The notes under the pieces are model-generated. The model made no database searches. It saw only the letters and a list, made by a program, of their open reading frames with translations, and had not been told where the DNA came from. This document shows, piece after piece, positions 7,894-14,747 of a stretch of 15,121 nucleotides of DNA. The stretch's first letter is position 1. The number at the start of each line of letters is the position of its first letter. The DNA is taken from assembly GCA_964604145.1 (NCBI GenBank), contig CAZRXS010000032.1, forward strand, positions 1 through 15,121, written 5' to 3'. Position numbers and translations under genes: made by a program. This stretch comes from Gudongella sp964604145 (GTDB lineage Bacteria > Bacillota > Clostridia > Tissierellales > Tissierellaceae).

Positions 7894-7945
7894 TTGTATA
7901 GTTAATGAACCGACCGATCAAGCGGCCGGTTCATCATCTATACAA
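7894..7945 (-). promoter_or_regulatory. Intercistronic RNA stem-loop between binding protein and ATPase genes
   Basis: On the minus-strand transcript AUGAACCGGCCG and CGGUCGGUUCAU pair over 12 bp around the loop CUUGAU (7905-7934). The one non-Watson-Crick pair is G-U in this orientation; on the other strand it would be an A-C mismatch, so the structure is built for minus-strand RNA. An outer stem, CTATACAA with TTGTATAG (7938-7945 and 7894-7901), adds 8 bp across a 3x3 internal loop. No U-tract follows, so it is probably not a simple full terminator. Partial attenuation or 3'-end protection that keeps the binding protein more abundant than the membrane subunits is the usual role at this position, and is inferred here. 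Confidence 0.7.
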
Positions 7946-7964
7946 TTATTTTTTGCCACTCATA

Positions 7965-9071
7965 TTAGAAATTACCTATAGAGTATCTCTCCTCGTAAAT
8001 ATCACTTGCTCTATAAGTGTCAAAGTCATAATCTGCTCCACCAGCATTACTTATTGAGAAAGATGGGATCAAGTATTGTCCATCTTTTAGAACAGCACCA
8101 TCATAAGGTTCACCATAAAGATGTGTTACTGAAAGTCTCAATGCCTCACGTATAAAAGCTGGAGCAAAATAGAATGTTGTAAATTTAATCCCAGTGTCAG
8201 TTTCTTCAAATTTAGACATTGTACCTTCACGTCCACCAACAGAGGTTATTAGTTTAATATTAATTTTTGCATTTCCAGAATATGCATCTAATGCATTCAT
8301 TAGACCATCAACAATCTCGTCATCATGTGTAACAATCAGGTCAAGTGCTTCCACTTCTGCTACTGTTTTTGCATTTAACCAGTTTTCCATCTCTGATTGA
8401 GCCTTCTCAGTTGACCAATCAGTAACAAATGTGTTTGCTACTTGTTCAAATTTGTCATCAATAACTTCATCCATACCATCACTACGTTGTGCTGTAACTG
8501 TTGAACTGTCACCAACGAATCTAAGGTATTGAACATCTTCTTCATCTTTGAAAAATTCATTTAGATATTCACCCATCATTTGACCTATACCAACATTGTC
8601 TCCCATGATTTCTCCTACAATACCCCCAAAATTATCTATCAATCTGTCATAAATAACTAACTCAACTCCTGCATCCAAAATGCTTTGTGCAGCACTTCTA
8701 AGTGCTTCACCTTCCATTGGCCATAGCATAATAAGGTCAATATCATTACCAGCTAATAAGTTTTCAATAGAGGTAATCTGATCTGAAGCCTCTAACCCGT
8801 CCTTAACAACTATCTCAAGGCCTTCGTATTCTTTCATAAGAGCATCTGCTTCCATTTTGGCATGGGCGACACTCTCTCCTGTAAAACCATGGTCACCAGA
8901 AGGTATAACTACACCAATTTTAAAAGACATATCACCATCTGTTTCACCGCCGGTCTCGCCTTCTACAGGTGCTTCAGGTTCCGCAGGTTTCTCAGGCGCA
9001 TCTGTTTTAGAACAAGCACCCAATGTTATAACCATGATTACTGCTAAAAATACTGCTAAAAACTTTTTCAA
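7965..9071 (-). CDS. Sugar-binding lipoprotein of the ABC importer (RbsB/XylF-like)
   Basis: Extracellular, membrane-anchored receptor that delivers sugar to the permease. The 368-residue protein begins with a lipoprotein signal: KK, a hydrophobic core and the lipobox L17-G-A-C20. A Pro/Glu/Gly-rich flexible linker (about 21-48) follows, then a periplasmic-binding-protein type I fold starting at SFKIGVVIPSGDHGF. Features such as ELVIYDRLI and GDNVGIGQMMGEYL recall xylose-binding XylF and relatives. The start is TTG (9069-9071), preceded at 7-8 bases by AAGGGGGG; no ATG or GTG fits. The ligand cannot be read from sequence. It begins the transporter part of the operon, 78 bp after the dehydrogenase gene. 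Confidence 0.92.
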   Translation of the reverse strand: MKKFLAVFLAVIMVITLGACSKTDAPEKPAEPEAPVEGETGGETDGDMSFKIGVVIPSGDHGFTGESVAHAKMEADALMKEYEGLEIVVKDGLEASDQITSIENLLAGNDIDLIMLWPMEGEALRSAAQSILDAGVELVIYDRLIDNFGGIVGEIMGDNVGIGQMMGEYLNEFFKDEEDVQYLRFVGDSSTVTAQRSDGMDEVIDDKFEQVANTFVTDWSTEKAQSEMENWLNAKTVAEVEALDLIVTHDDEIVDGLMNALDAYSGNAKINIKLITSVGGREGTMSKFEETDTGIKFTTFYFAPAFIREALRLSVTHLYGEPYDGAVLKDGQYLIPSFSISNAGGADYDFDTYRASDIYEERYSIGNF

Positions 9072-9149
9072 TTTTAACCCCCCTTAATTTTTTTTATGAT
9101 AATCGGCAATGCCGTACTATCCTGATTAATTGCTCATGTATTACTTATT

Positions 9150-10124
9150 TTAATCAAATATAATTACACCTTTTATATAACCGTCTATTTTTTTAATGGA
9201 TTCCTCAAATATAGAATTCATCCCTTCTATATCGCCAAATTTGGCAGTGTGTGTAATAAGTCGCTTTGTATCATATACCCCTTTTTCAATAAGGTTAGCT
9301 GTTCCTTGAGTTAAGTCACGAAAGTGCAAATTACTCTTTGGAGCTATATTTAATACTTCTAAACCTCTTGTGTGCCACCTAGTGCCATCATATGTTCTTA
9401 ATCCACGATGCCATGAACCAATTACTAATTTCCCATACACATTTGCAGTAAGACTAGATGCCAAGTCTAGAGCCTGCTGATTCCCAGCGAATTCTATGAC
9501 GATGTTTGCCCCACCTTTAGATATGATTTTATTAATTTGATTTTGCCCTTCTTTTGAGTCTATATTATAACAGTTATTTGTGTATTCCCTTGCTATAGAA
9601 AGAGGATAGTCATTTATGTCAAACACTGTGACTTTTCCTGCCTGTGACCCTCGCATAAGACCCTGTAATGTTAATAGCCCCATATAGCCAGCCCCAATTA
9701 ATACAACACTATCTCCTGGCTGAATATTTGTTTTATTTAATATATTTACAACACATACAACAGGTTCACCAACCCATTTCACATAATCAGTCTCATTTTT
9801 AGGCAATTTAGCCACACAATCATATTCAACATTAAAATGAGTTGCCATCATCTCATCTCCGCCTGTGCCTGCAAAAACCTTGTCTCCTATTTCAAAATTC
9901 TTTACTCCGTCACCTTTATCCGTAATTATACCTACTCCCTCATGCCCAATTCTATAAGGACAAGGTTTTAGTGAATCCATTCCTCTATAAAGATAAGAAT
10001 CCCATGCACAAATCCCAACTGCTTTTGTTTGCACTTGAATTTCATTATAATTAGGAGGAGAAAGTTCTACCGGCAGTATTTCAATCTTATTTGGTTCTAC
10101 TACCCACAAAGCATGTGCTTTCAT
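9150..10124 (-). CDS. Zinc-type medium-chain alcohol/polyol dehydrogenase
   Basis: A 324-residue member of the MDR superfamily (threonine or sorbitol dehydrogenase-like). Catalytic-site residues are visible: C39 in VGICAWD, H61-E62 in IGHEGVG and E120 in WVGEPVV. The nucleotide-binding Rossmann motif is GAGYMG (144-149). The second strand ends in VTVFDIND, where the acidic residue favours NAD(H) over NADP(H). The four-cysteine structural-zinc lobe is absent (the region reads GDKVFAGTGGDEMMATHF), which makes it shorter than the classic 340-380. The ATG is preceded by AGGAAGGGG. It probably oxidises a secondary hydroxyl of a polyol or sugar intermediate; the substrate is unknown. It sits between the kinase and the transporter genes. 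Confidence 0.88.
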   Translation of the reverse strand: MKAHALWVVEPNKIEILPVELSPPNYNEIQVQTKAVGICAWDSYLYRGMDSLKPCPYRIGHEGVGIITDKGDGVKNFEIGDKVFAGTGGDEMMATHFNVEYDCVAKLPKNETDYVKWVGEPVVCVVNILNKTNIQPGDSVVLIGAGYMGLLTLQGLMRGSQAGKVTVFDINDYPLSIAREYTNNCYNIDSKEGQNQINKIISKGGANIVIEFAGNQQALDLASSLTANVYGKLVIGSWHRGLRTYDGTRWHTRGLEVLNIAPKSNLHFRDLTQGTANLIEKGVYDTKRLITHTAKFGDIEGMNSIFEESIKKIDGYIKGVIIFD

Positions 10125-10150
10125 ATATTAGCCCCTTCCTGGAAATTTTA

Positions 10151-11161
10151 TTATTTACTTAATAGACTTATAACTTCATCTAGTTTTGCAGCCCCTGTCT
10201 TGCCAATCATTTTTATAACAATAGACGATGCAGCATTCCCAACTAATGCAGCTTGCTCATAATTAGCGCCCTTTGTCATTGCAAAGATAACACCTGCATT
10301 GAATGCATCTCCTGCTCCCACAACGTCAATCTCTCCAGTCACTTTAAAAGCAGGTACTTTGTAAGCTGCGAGTCCATCATAAATAACGGAACCTAACTCT
10401 CCTAATGTAACATAAATAGGTTGTCCATTCTTTTCATATAATTTCTTAGAGTATTCTAATGCAACATCTGGATTTGCTGTTTCATCGTCTACATCAAAAA
10501 CCTGGGCTATTTCTTTGTGGTTGCATTTCAAAATCATATTCTTAAATTTGTATATATCACTACGGGAATCAACATACCATATTATATCATTATATTTACT
10601 AGCAAGGTCTGAGAGATTTTTTTGTACATATTCAGTTATAGCGGCACAATCTTTTTCAGTATATTGATCAGAAATAATTATAGCATCACTAATATGGAGT
10701 ACTTTCTCCAAGTTTTCTAGTAACTGTTTTTGTATATGCATTGGTGTAGTTGTAAAATTCTTGATGTCAAAACGATTCATCTCAGTTGCCTTGTTGTTTA
10801 CAACACGCATTGGCTTAATATAAGTTCCTGTATTTCTCTCATCTGTATGAACCATTAGAGAAATGTCCGACCCTACATTTTTTAGATATTTTAATAGTTC
10901 AAAGCCCTCACCATCATTTCCAACAATTCCTATAGTATATACTTTCGCGCCAAGTGCTAGTAAATTATTAGCTATAGTTCCCCCGGCACCAGCATAGTTT
11001 TTTTTATGTGTAACCTGATATGCCGTTAAGCCAGTTTCCAGGGATAACTCGTCCTTTTTAGAATCTATATATAAATACTTATCCAAACAGAAGTCCCCAA
11101 AAACAGTGATTATAGGCTGTTTTTTTCTTTTTAATATTTGAACAATTTCATTCAAATCCAA
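10151..11161 (-). CDS. PfkB/ribokinase-family carbohydrate kinase, RfaE/HldA-like
   Basis: Cytoplasmic ATP-dependent sugar (phosphate) kinase, 336 residues. It has the N-terminal ribokinase motif around AGAGGTIANNLLALGAKV and the C-terminal signature IDVVGAGDAF with catalytic D285. The N-terminus (ITVFGDFCLDKYLYID, then NYAGAGG) most resembles the kinase domain of RfaE/HldE, which phosphorylates heptose 7-phosphate at C1. There is no C-terminal nucleotidyltransferase domain. The start is TTG (11159-11161), placed 9 bases after AAGGA, which overlaps the end of the preceding gene; the intergenic gap is 4 bp. It is likely to act in sequence with the upstream SIS-HAD enzyme. Substrate identity as a heptose is only a suggestion from resemblance. 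Confidence 0.88.
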   Translation of the reverse strand: MDLNEIVQILKRKKQPIITVFGDFCLDKYLYIDSKKDELSLETGLTAYQVTHKKNYAGAGGTIANNLLALGAKVYTIGIVGNDGEGFELLKYLKNVGSDISLMVHTDERNTGTYIKPMRVVNNKATEMNRFDIKNFTTTPMHIQKQLLENLEKVLHISDAIIISDQYTEKDCAAITEYVQKNLSDLASKYNDIIWYVDSRSDIYKFKNMILKCNHKEIAQVFDVDDETANPDVALEYSKKLYEKNGQPIYVTLGELGSVIYDGLAAYKVPAFKVTGEIDVVGAGDAFNAGVIFAMTKGANYEQAALVGNAASSIVIKMIGKTGAAKLDEVISLLSK

Positions 11162-11165
11162 AAAA

Positions 11166-12149
11166 TCACATCCTTGCTTTTATTTCTAAATCAATTGCAC
11201 ATTTAGCTAGACTAGGTAACGTTTGCTCGTGCAGACCTTGAATGTAATAACTATTGCCACCATCAGCTACCGTACGTGCAAGTATCGTCTTCCAAGGACG
11301 AAAATAATACCTTACATCAGATTTAGGCGGTGTCACATCATGGCCTTCATCAGGGATTTCGTGAATGTCAAAAACTGCAGTAGTGAAATGAGTTATTTTT
11401 TCTCCTTTTTGATGTGCAACATTTCTAGCCATGGCAAGTGCCTTTAAATATACTTCAGGCCCAGTTACTGCTGACCCAAAGTTTAAAAACACTCCACCCT
11501 CGAGTTTTGTTATTGTTTCTGCATATATTAAAAAATCAATATATGAGGCTTCTCCCAAAACTGCACCGTTTGCATTATTGTGTTCGTGTATAATATCACT
11601 GCCAATACTAATGTGAATTGTGCATGGGATTCCTAAGTGATAAGCGTTTGCAAGCACGCTATATTTTTTATATGGTAAATCATTTTCCCAAATATATCTT
11701 CCAATGGATTCGCCAGCACCAAGGCCGTCCTTAACACCTTCCAGTAAAATATCATTTATTAGCCCTGTTTCATGCCAAAGGCCAAACTGACCTTCACTTA
11801 CATATTTTGCAACTGATTCACAACTTTGTCCAATAAGGGAAAATTCAAAATCGTGGATGCTTCCAGATCCATTAGTGGCAAAATGATTCACCAGTCCTCT
11901 TTTCATAAGTTCAATCATATATAATGAGCAGCCCGTTCTTATAACATGTCCTCCATACATCAAGATCGATGCAGCTTTGTTTTGTTTAGCTTGTAGCATA
12001 GCTTCTGCTACAGCATCTATCTTAGAATTTTGTAAGGGACCAGGAGAATTGTCGACAGGAATCAAAACCTTAAGCAAGTCTACATCGTGTATGCGCTCAC
12101 TAAGCGGTTTAGTTATTAATCTTCTTGTATCAAATTTTTTAAATGTCAC
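11166..12149 (-). CDS. Deoxyhypusine-synthase-like protein of unknown function
   Basis: The 327-residue protein resembles the NAD-dependent deoxyhypusine synthase fold by eye. An N-terminal part reads GGHVIRTGCSLYMIELMKRG and then HFATNGSGSIHDFEF. Further matches are SVLANAYHLGIPCT, and GGVFLNFGSAVTGPEVYLKA, which lines up with the GGGVxKH region. The C-terminal substrate loop (GSDSGARPDEA in true synthases) is replaced, but K287 in RPWKTI may align with the catalytic lysine of the SWGK motif. The usual protein substrate, eIF5A, is not expected in this type of bacterium. The surrounding genes suggest a sugar-related, perhaps NAD-dependent, reaction instead. The start is GTG (12147-12149), with GAGGAGG seven bases upstream; it overlaps the SIS-HAD gene by 11 bp. 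Confidence 0.72.
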   Translation of the reverse strand: MTFKKFDTRRLITKPLSERIHDVDLLKVLIPVDNSPGPLQNSKIDAVAEAMLQAKQNKAASILMYGGHVIRTGCSLYMIELMKRGLVNHFATNGSGSIHDFEFSLIGQSCESVAKYVSEGQFGLWHETGLINDILLEGVKDGLGAGESIGRYIWENDLPYKKYSVLANAYHLGIPCTIHISIGSDIIHEHNNANGAVLGEASYIDFLIYAETITKLEGGVFLNFGSAVTGPEVYLKALAMARNVAHQKGEKITHFTTAVFDIHEIPDEGHDVTPPKSDVRYYFRPWKTILARTVADGGNSYYIQGLHEQTLPSLAKCAIDLEIKARM

Positions 12150-13542
12150 TCCATGACCTCCTCATAAAATCTAAAAGCCTATGACTGTCACTAAAGTCAG
12201 GTATAACACAGTCAGCTCCAGCTTTAAGGAGTCTACTCCGTTTCCATACATTTATAGATGTATCTTTATCCTCTTCGTTTGTAGCCACTGCGACTGCATA
12301 AGAGTCTATGTTTTTTGCAATCTCTATCTCAACATAACCATCTCCAAAAGTTATTAAGTCTGAGCCTTCTAAAGATTTATTCTTTATTAAATCATTTATC
12401 ACCTGTTCTTTAGAACACATTGTACTATTATCATCTCTTGCACCATGAATCTCTTTGAAATAATGTGCAACATTTAATAATTCTGCTTCTTTCAATACAT
12501 CTATCTCATCTGTGCCACTTGTAAGATAACAATCTATACCCTCATTCTTAAGTTTCTCAAGGAAATCTACGACACCAGGCACCATATATGGCGAAGGGTC
12601 TCCTCCATTTTTAAGGTCATCTATGCGCATTTTTATATGTTCATTTAATCGTCTTAGATATTCAATTTTATATTCCAATGGCTCTTTTGGAATGCCACCA
12701 TACTTTATTATTTCATCATGCAAATGTATACACTGAAATATAGTTTGCTTTCCGGTTAGATAATCAACAAAATCCATAACAATTTTTTCAGCTGTCCCTT
12801 TGTCTCTCATCTCTGGACATTTTAATAATTCCTGAGTGAAATATTCGTACATAATTGGTTGCCAGCCCTCACGAATTAAACTAATAGTTCCATCAAAATC
12901 AAATATTGCATATTTAGGCTTTATCCCTTTGGGGTAATTTATAATTTCAATATCCCATATATATTTAAGTTTCTCTCTAACACTAGAAATTAGCGCATGA
13001 ATGTAAATCATATGAAAATCTTCAATTTGTTCCATATTATCTGTAGGTGCAATGAGAATATGATCACATAACGCTTTCATTTTTCCCCCATCACGTCCAC
13101 CAAAACCTACAACTGTTAGCCCCATTTGCCTAGCAGTTTCACAAACTTGAAGTATATTAGGTGAATTGCCACTACCGCTAAATACAACCATTAAATCTCC
13201 TGGTTTTGCAAATGTACGCAACATTATACTAAATATCTCCTCATAGCTGAAATCGTTTGCAAGGCAAGTCAGCAAAGCTGTAGAATCATTGAGACAACGG
13301 GCCCGAAAACCCTCTCGATTATTAACTCTGGCACCTTTCACCAAGTCATTAATAAAGTGACTTGCTGTTGCTGAGCTTCCACCGTTTCCTGCAGTAAATA
13401 CTGTACGATCCTTTTTTTTGCTAATAAGAATCTCATTGATAATATCATTTAATACTGTAAAATCAGTTTTTTCTAAGGCTTTACTAATTTCACTTGCGTA
13501 AGTTTTAGGATCAGATGAACCATCATAACTAGTTGTTAATAT
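12139..13542 (-). CDS. SIS (phosphoheptose-isomerase-like)-HAD phosphatase fusion with non-ATG start
   Basis: A predicted bifunctional enzyme of about 467 residues. Residues 1-195 form a GmhA-like sugar isomerase (SIS) domain, with phosphosugar-binding loops GNGGSSATASHF (52-63) and SGSGNSPN (122-129). Residues about 210-467 form a HAD hydrolase: DFDGT (D215, D217), Thr341 in LTSG, K378 in CSKEQV and D401 in FGDGYVE. About 120 residues between the first two motifs imply a helical C1 cap, as in beta-phosphoglucomutase-like phosphatases. The frame is open back to a TAA at 13555-13557 but has no ATG, GTG or TTG before 13344. That TTG would remove GNGGSS. A strong ribosome site, AAGGGGGG (13549-13556), points to ATA (13540-13542) or ATT (13543-13545). 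First gene of the operon. Domain calls are firm; the exact start is not. Confidence 0.85.
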   Translation of the reverse strand: MLTTSYDGSSDPKTYASEISKALEKTDFTVLNDIINEILISKKKDRTVFTAGNGGSSATASHFINDLVKGARVNNREGFRARCLNDSTALLTCLANDFSYEEIFSIMLRTFAKPGDLMVVFSGSGNSPNILQVCETARQMGLTVVGFGGRDGGKMKALCDHILIAPTDNMEQIEDFHMIYIHALISSVREKLKYIWDIEIINYPKGIKPKYAIFDFDGTISLIREGWQPIMYEYFTQELLKCPEMRDKGTAEKIVMDFVDYLTGKQTIFQCIHLHDEIIKYGGIPKEPLEYKIEYLRRLNEHIKMRIDDLKNGGDPSPYMVPGVVDFLEKLKNEGIDCYLTSGTDEIDVLKEAELLNVAHYFKEIHGARDDNSTMCSKEQVINDLIKNKSLEGSDLITFGDGYVEIEIAKNIDSYAVAVATNEEDKDTSINVWKRSRLLKAGADCVIPDFSDSHRLLDFMRRSWSDI

Positions 13543-13548
13543 AATAAT

Positions 13549-13556
13549 CCCCCCTT
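13549..13556 (-). promoter_or_regulatory. Strong ribosome binding site that fixes the rare start of the SIS-HAD gene
   Basis: AAGGGGGG on the minus strand lies directly upstream of the SIS-HAD frame and overlaps the in-frame TAA that closes it. The same octamer precedes the TTG start of the binding-protein gene at a similar distance. From this site the in-frame codons are ATT, ATT, ATA, TTA; ATA at 13540-13542 has the best spacing (about 7 bases from the AAGGGGG core). Confidence 0.6.
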
Positions 13557-13744
13557 ATGATAAGTATTGTCTTGTTTCTTATATGTTTACCCCACACCAA
13601 GGTTTTATAATCTATTTTTAAATTGTTAAGTGCCTCATTCAATAAATAAAGCAAATCCATAGAAAAGAGTGCAAGTATTGTAACTACTGTATGGTTAATT
13701 TATTTTATATTCTTATACCCTAAATGGTGCATAAAAATCTCTAC
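13557..13744 (-). other. Operon leader and presumed promoter region
   Basis: This AT-rich gap of about 190 bp between the ygjP stop and the operon's first gene must hold the operon promoter unless transcription reads through from ygjP. I see no confident -35/-10 pair: TATAAA at 13604-13609 (minus strand) lacks a good -35, and TTGCAC near 13664-13669 lacks a good -10. The 9-mer ACAATACTT occurs twice (13562-13570 and 13673-13681). No known riboswitch, T-box or clear hairpin terminator was recognised. Confidence 0.35.
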
Positions 13745-14458
13745 CTACAAATCATATTTAACTCCTTGGTTCCTTAGCAACTCTCTTCTCTTTTCATAAT
13801 CAGGCAAGATGCTTTTTACCAGGTTCCAATACTCTGGTGAATGGTTCATATGGACCATATGGCACATTTCATGGACTACAAGATAATCTAGTACTGGTGA
13901 TGGAGCCATAATGCATTTCCAATTAAAGTAGAGATTCCGCTGATTACTACAGCTCCCCCAACGCTTTTTCTGTTCTTTTATCATTACCTTATTTGGTGCT
14001 AAATCAAAATATTTTTGATAATAAGAGACTCTTTCCAGAACTTTTTGCAGAGCCTTTTCTTTATACCATTTTTCAAGAGCAAGCCTTATAATATCTGCAT
14101 CATTTGAATGGGTGTGTACATAAAACTTCCCTCTAAATAACTTAGCCTCAGGTACTTTGCAAGATTCATCAATAACAATTTGTAGAGAGTAATTTCTCCC
14201 CATATAAATAAAACTCTCGCCATTTACATATTCTCTATCCCTTTTTAGGTATTCCATTTCCCTAATTTGAAATAATTTCTGAGTAATCCATTTTGATTTA
14301 TCCTTCACAGCTTTTAGTATCTCGTCCTCTTTTATTCCTTTTGGCGAAATTACCGTAACTTTATCAGGTGCTTGTATTTGTATTTCCATAGTTTTTCTAT
14401 TTCTGTATACCACATGGAACTCGATAGTTTGGGTTCCGTACTCATAGTTTAATTTCAT
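13745..14458 (-). CDS. YgjP-type (M48/DUF45) zinc metallopeptidase-like protein
   Basis: The 237-residue protein has the complete DUF45/YgjP C-terminal zinc motif: H196-E197-M-C-H200, with the third ligand H206 in HMNHSPEYW. It is preceded by the family marker KKRWGSCS (164-171). The N-terminal half is a beta-rich domain of the family (residues about 10-110). Proteins of this family are usually annotated as metal-dependent hydrolases or SprT-like proteases, and the physiological substrate is unclear. The ATG is preceded by GGAGC at 8 bases. Upstream lies the terminator of the metQ transcript, so it probably has its own promoter (the minus-strand TATAAT near 14588 is one possible -10). A partial decayed copy of residues 51-73 lies at 1111-1182. 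Confidence 0.88.
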   Translation of the reverse strand: MKLNYEYGTQTIEFHVVYRNRKTMEIQIQAPDKVTVISPKGIKEDEILKAVKDKSKWITQKLFQIREMEYLKRDREYVNGESFIYMGRNYSLQIVIDESCKVPEAKLFRGKFYVHTHSNDADIIRLALEKWYKEKALQKVLERVSYYQKYFDLAPNKVMIKEQKKRWGSCSNQRNLYFNWKCIMAPSPVLDYLVVHEMCHMVHMNHSPEYWNLVKSILPDYEKRRELLRNQGVKYDL

Positions 14459-14628
14459 TTCTTATTGCTCCAATCATTCTTATAGTAATGAATCTTAGCA
14501 AGCTTGATAATTTTACTGGTCATTAATCCTTATTCCGAATTTATGTATACATTATGCCTTCTCGTCGTTTTATATCTGTTTTTATTATATCTTACTTCCA
14601 TTTTATTATCTATTGGTAATTAGAAAAC

Positions 14629-14665
14629 ACCCTCTTCAAGATCCTATATAGGATCTTAAGAGGGT
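14629..14665 (-). terminator. Rho-independent terminator downstream of metQ
   Basis: ACCCTCTT (14629-14636) pairs with AAGAGGGT (14658-14665), enclosing the perfect 20-bp palindrome AAGATCCTATATAGGATCTT (14638-14657), with one bulged base at 14637. The result is a 17-bp hairpin. On the minus strand it is followed by GTTTTCTAATT, a modest U-rich tail. It lies about 80 bp past the metQ stop and separates that transcript from ygjP. Confidence 0.8.
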
Positions 14666-14747
14666 ATCGTTAAATCTATACTAAATCTATTAAATTAATT
14701 CCCGCTTCCCCTACTGTTATCGGGTTAAAGATCGTGAATATTCCTGT

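Noticed and set aside
8857..9087. Plus-strand open frame antisense to the binding-protein signal region
   Set aside because: Proline/serine-rich translation is the reverse image of the acidic linker; the minus-strand lipoprotein is certain.
9102..9112. Short inverted repeat CGGCAATGCCG between dehydrogenase and binding-protein genes
   Set aside because: The arms are only five bases with a one-base spacer, too short to fold, and no U-tract follows on the minus strand.
12139..13344. Taking TTG at 13344 as the start of the SIS-HAD gene
   Set aside because: It cuts off GNGGSS and about 60 residues of clear SIS sequence, and no ribosome site precedes it; the upstream codons are open and coherent back to AAGGGGGG.
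10151..13542. Assigning the three genes as GmhA, HldE and GmhB of ADP-heptose biosynthesis
   Set aside because: The HAD domain has a large helical cap between its first two motifs whereas GmhB is nearly capless, the kinase lacks a nucleotidyltransferase domain, and the genes are tied to a sugar importer.
14543..14552. Palindrome ATGTATACAT upstream of ygjP as an operator
   Set aside because: Ten-base AT-rich palindromes are expected by chance in this composition and there is no second copy or known motif match.
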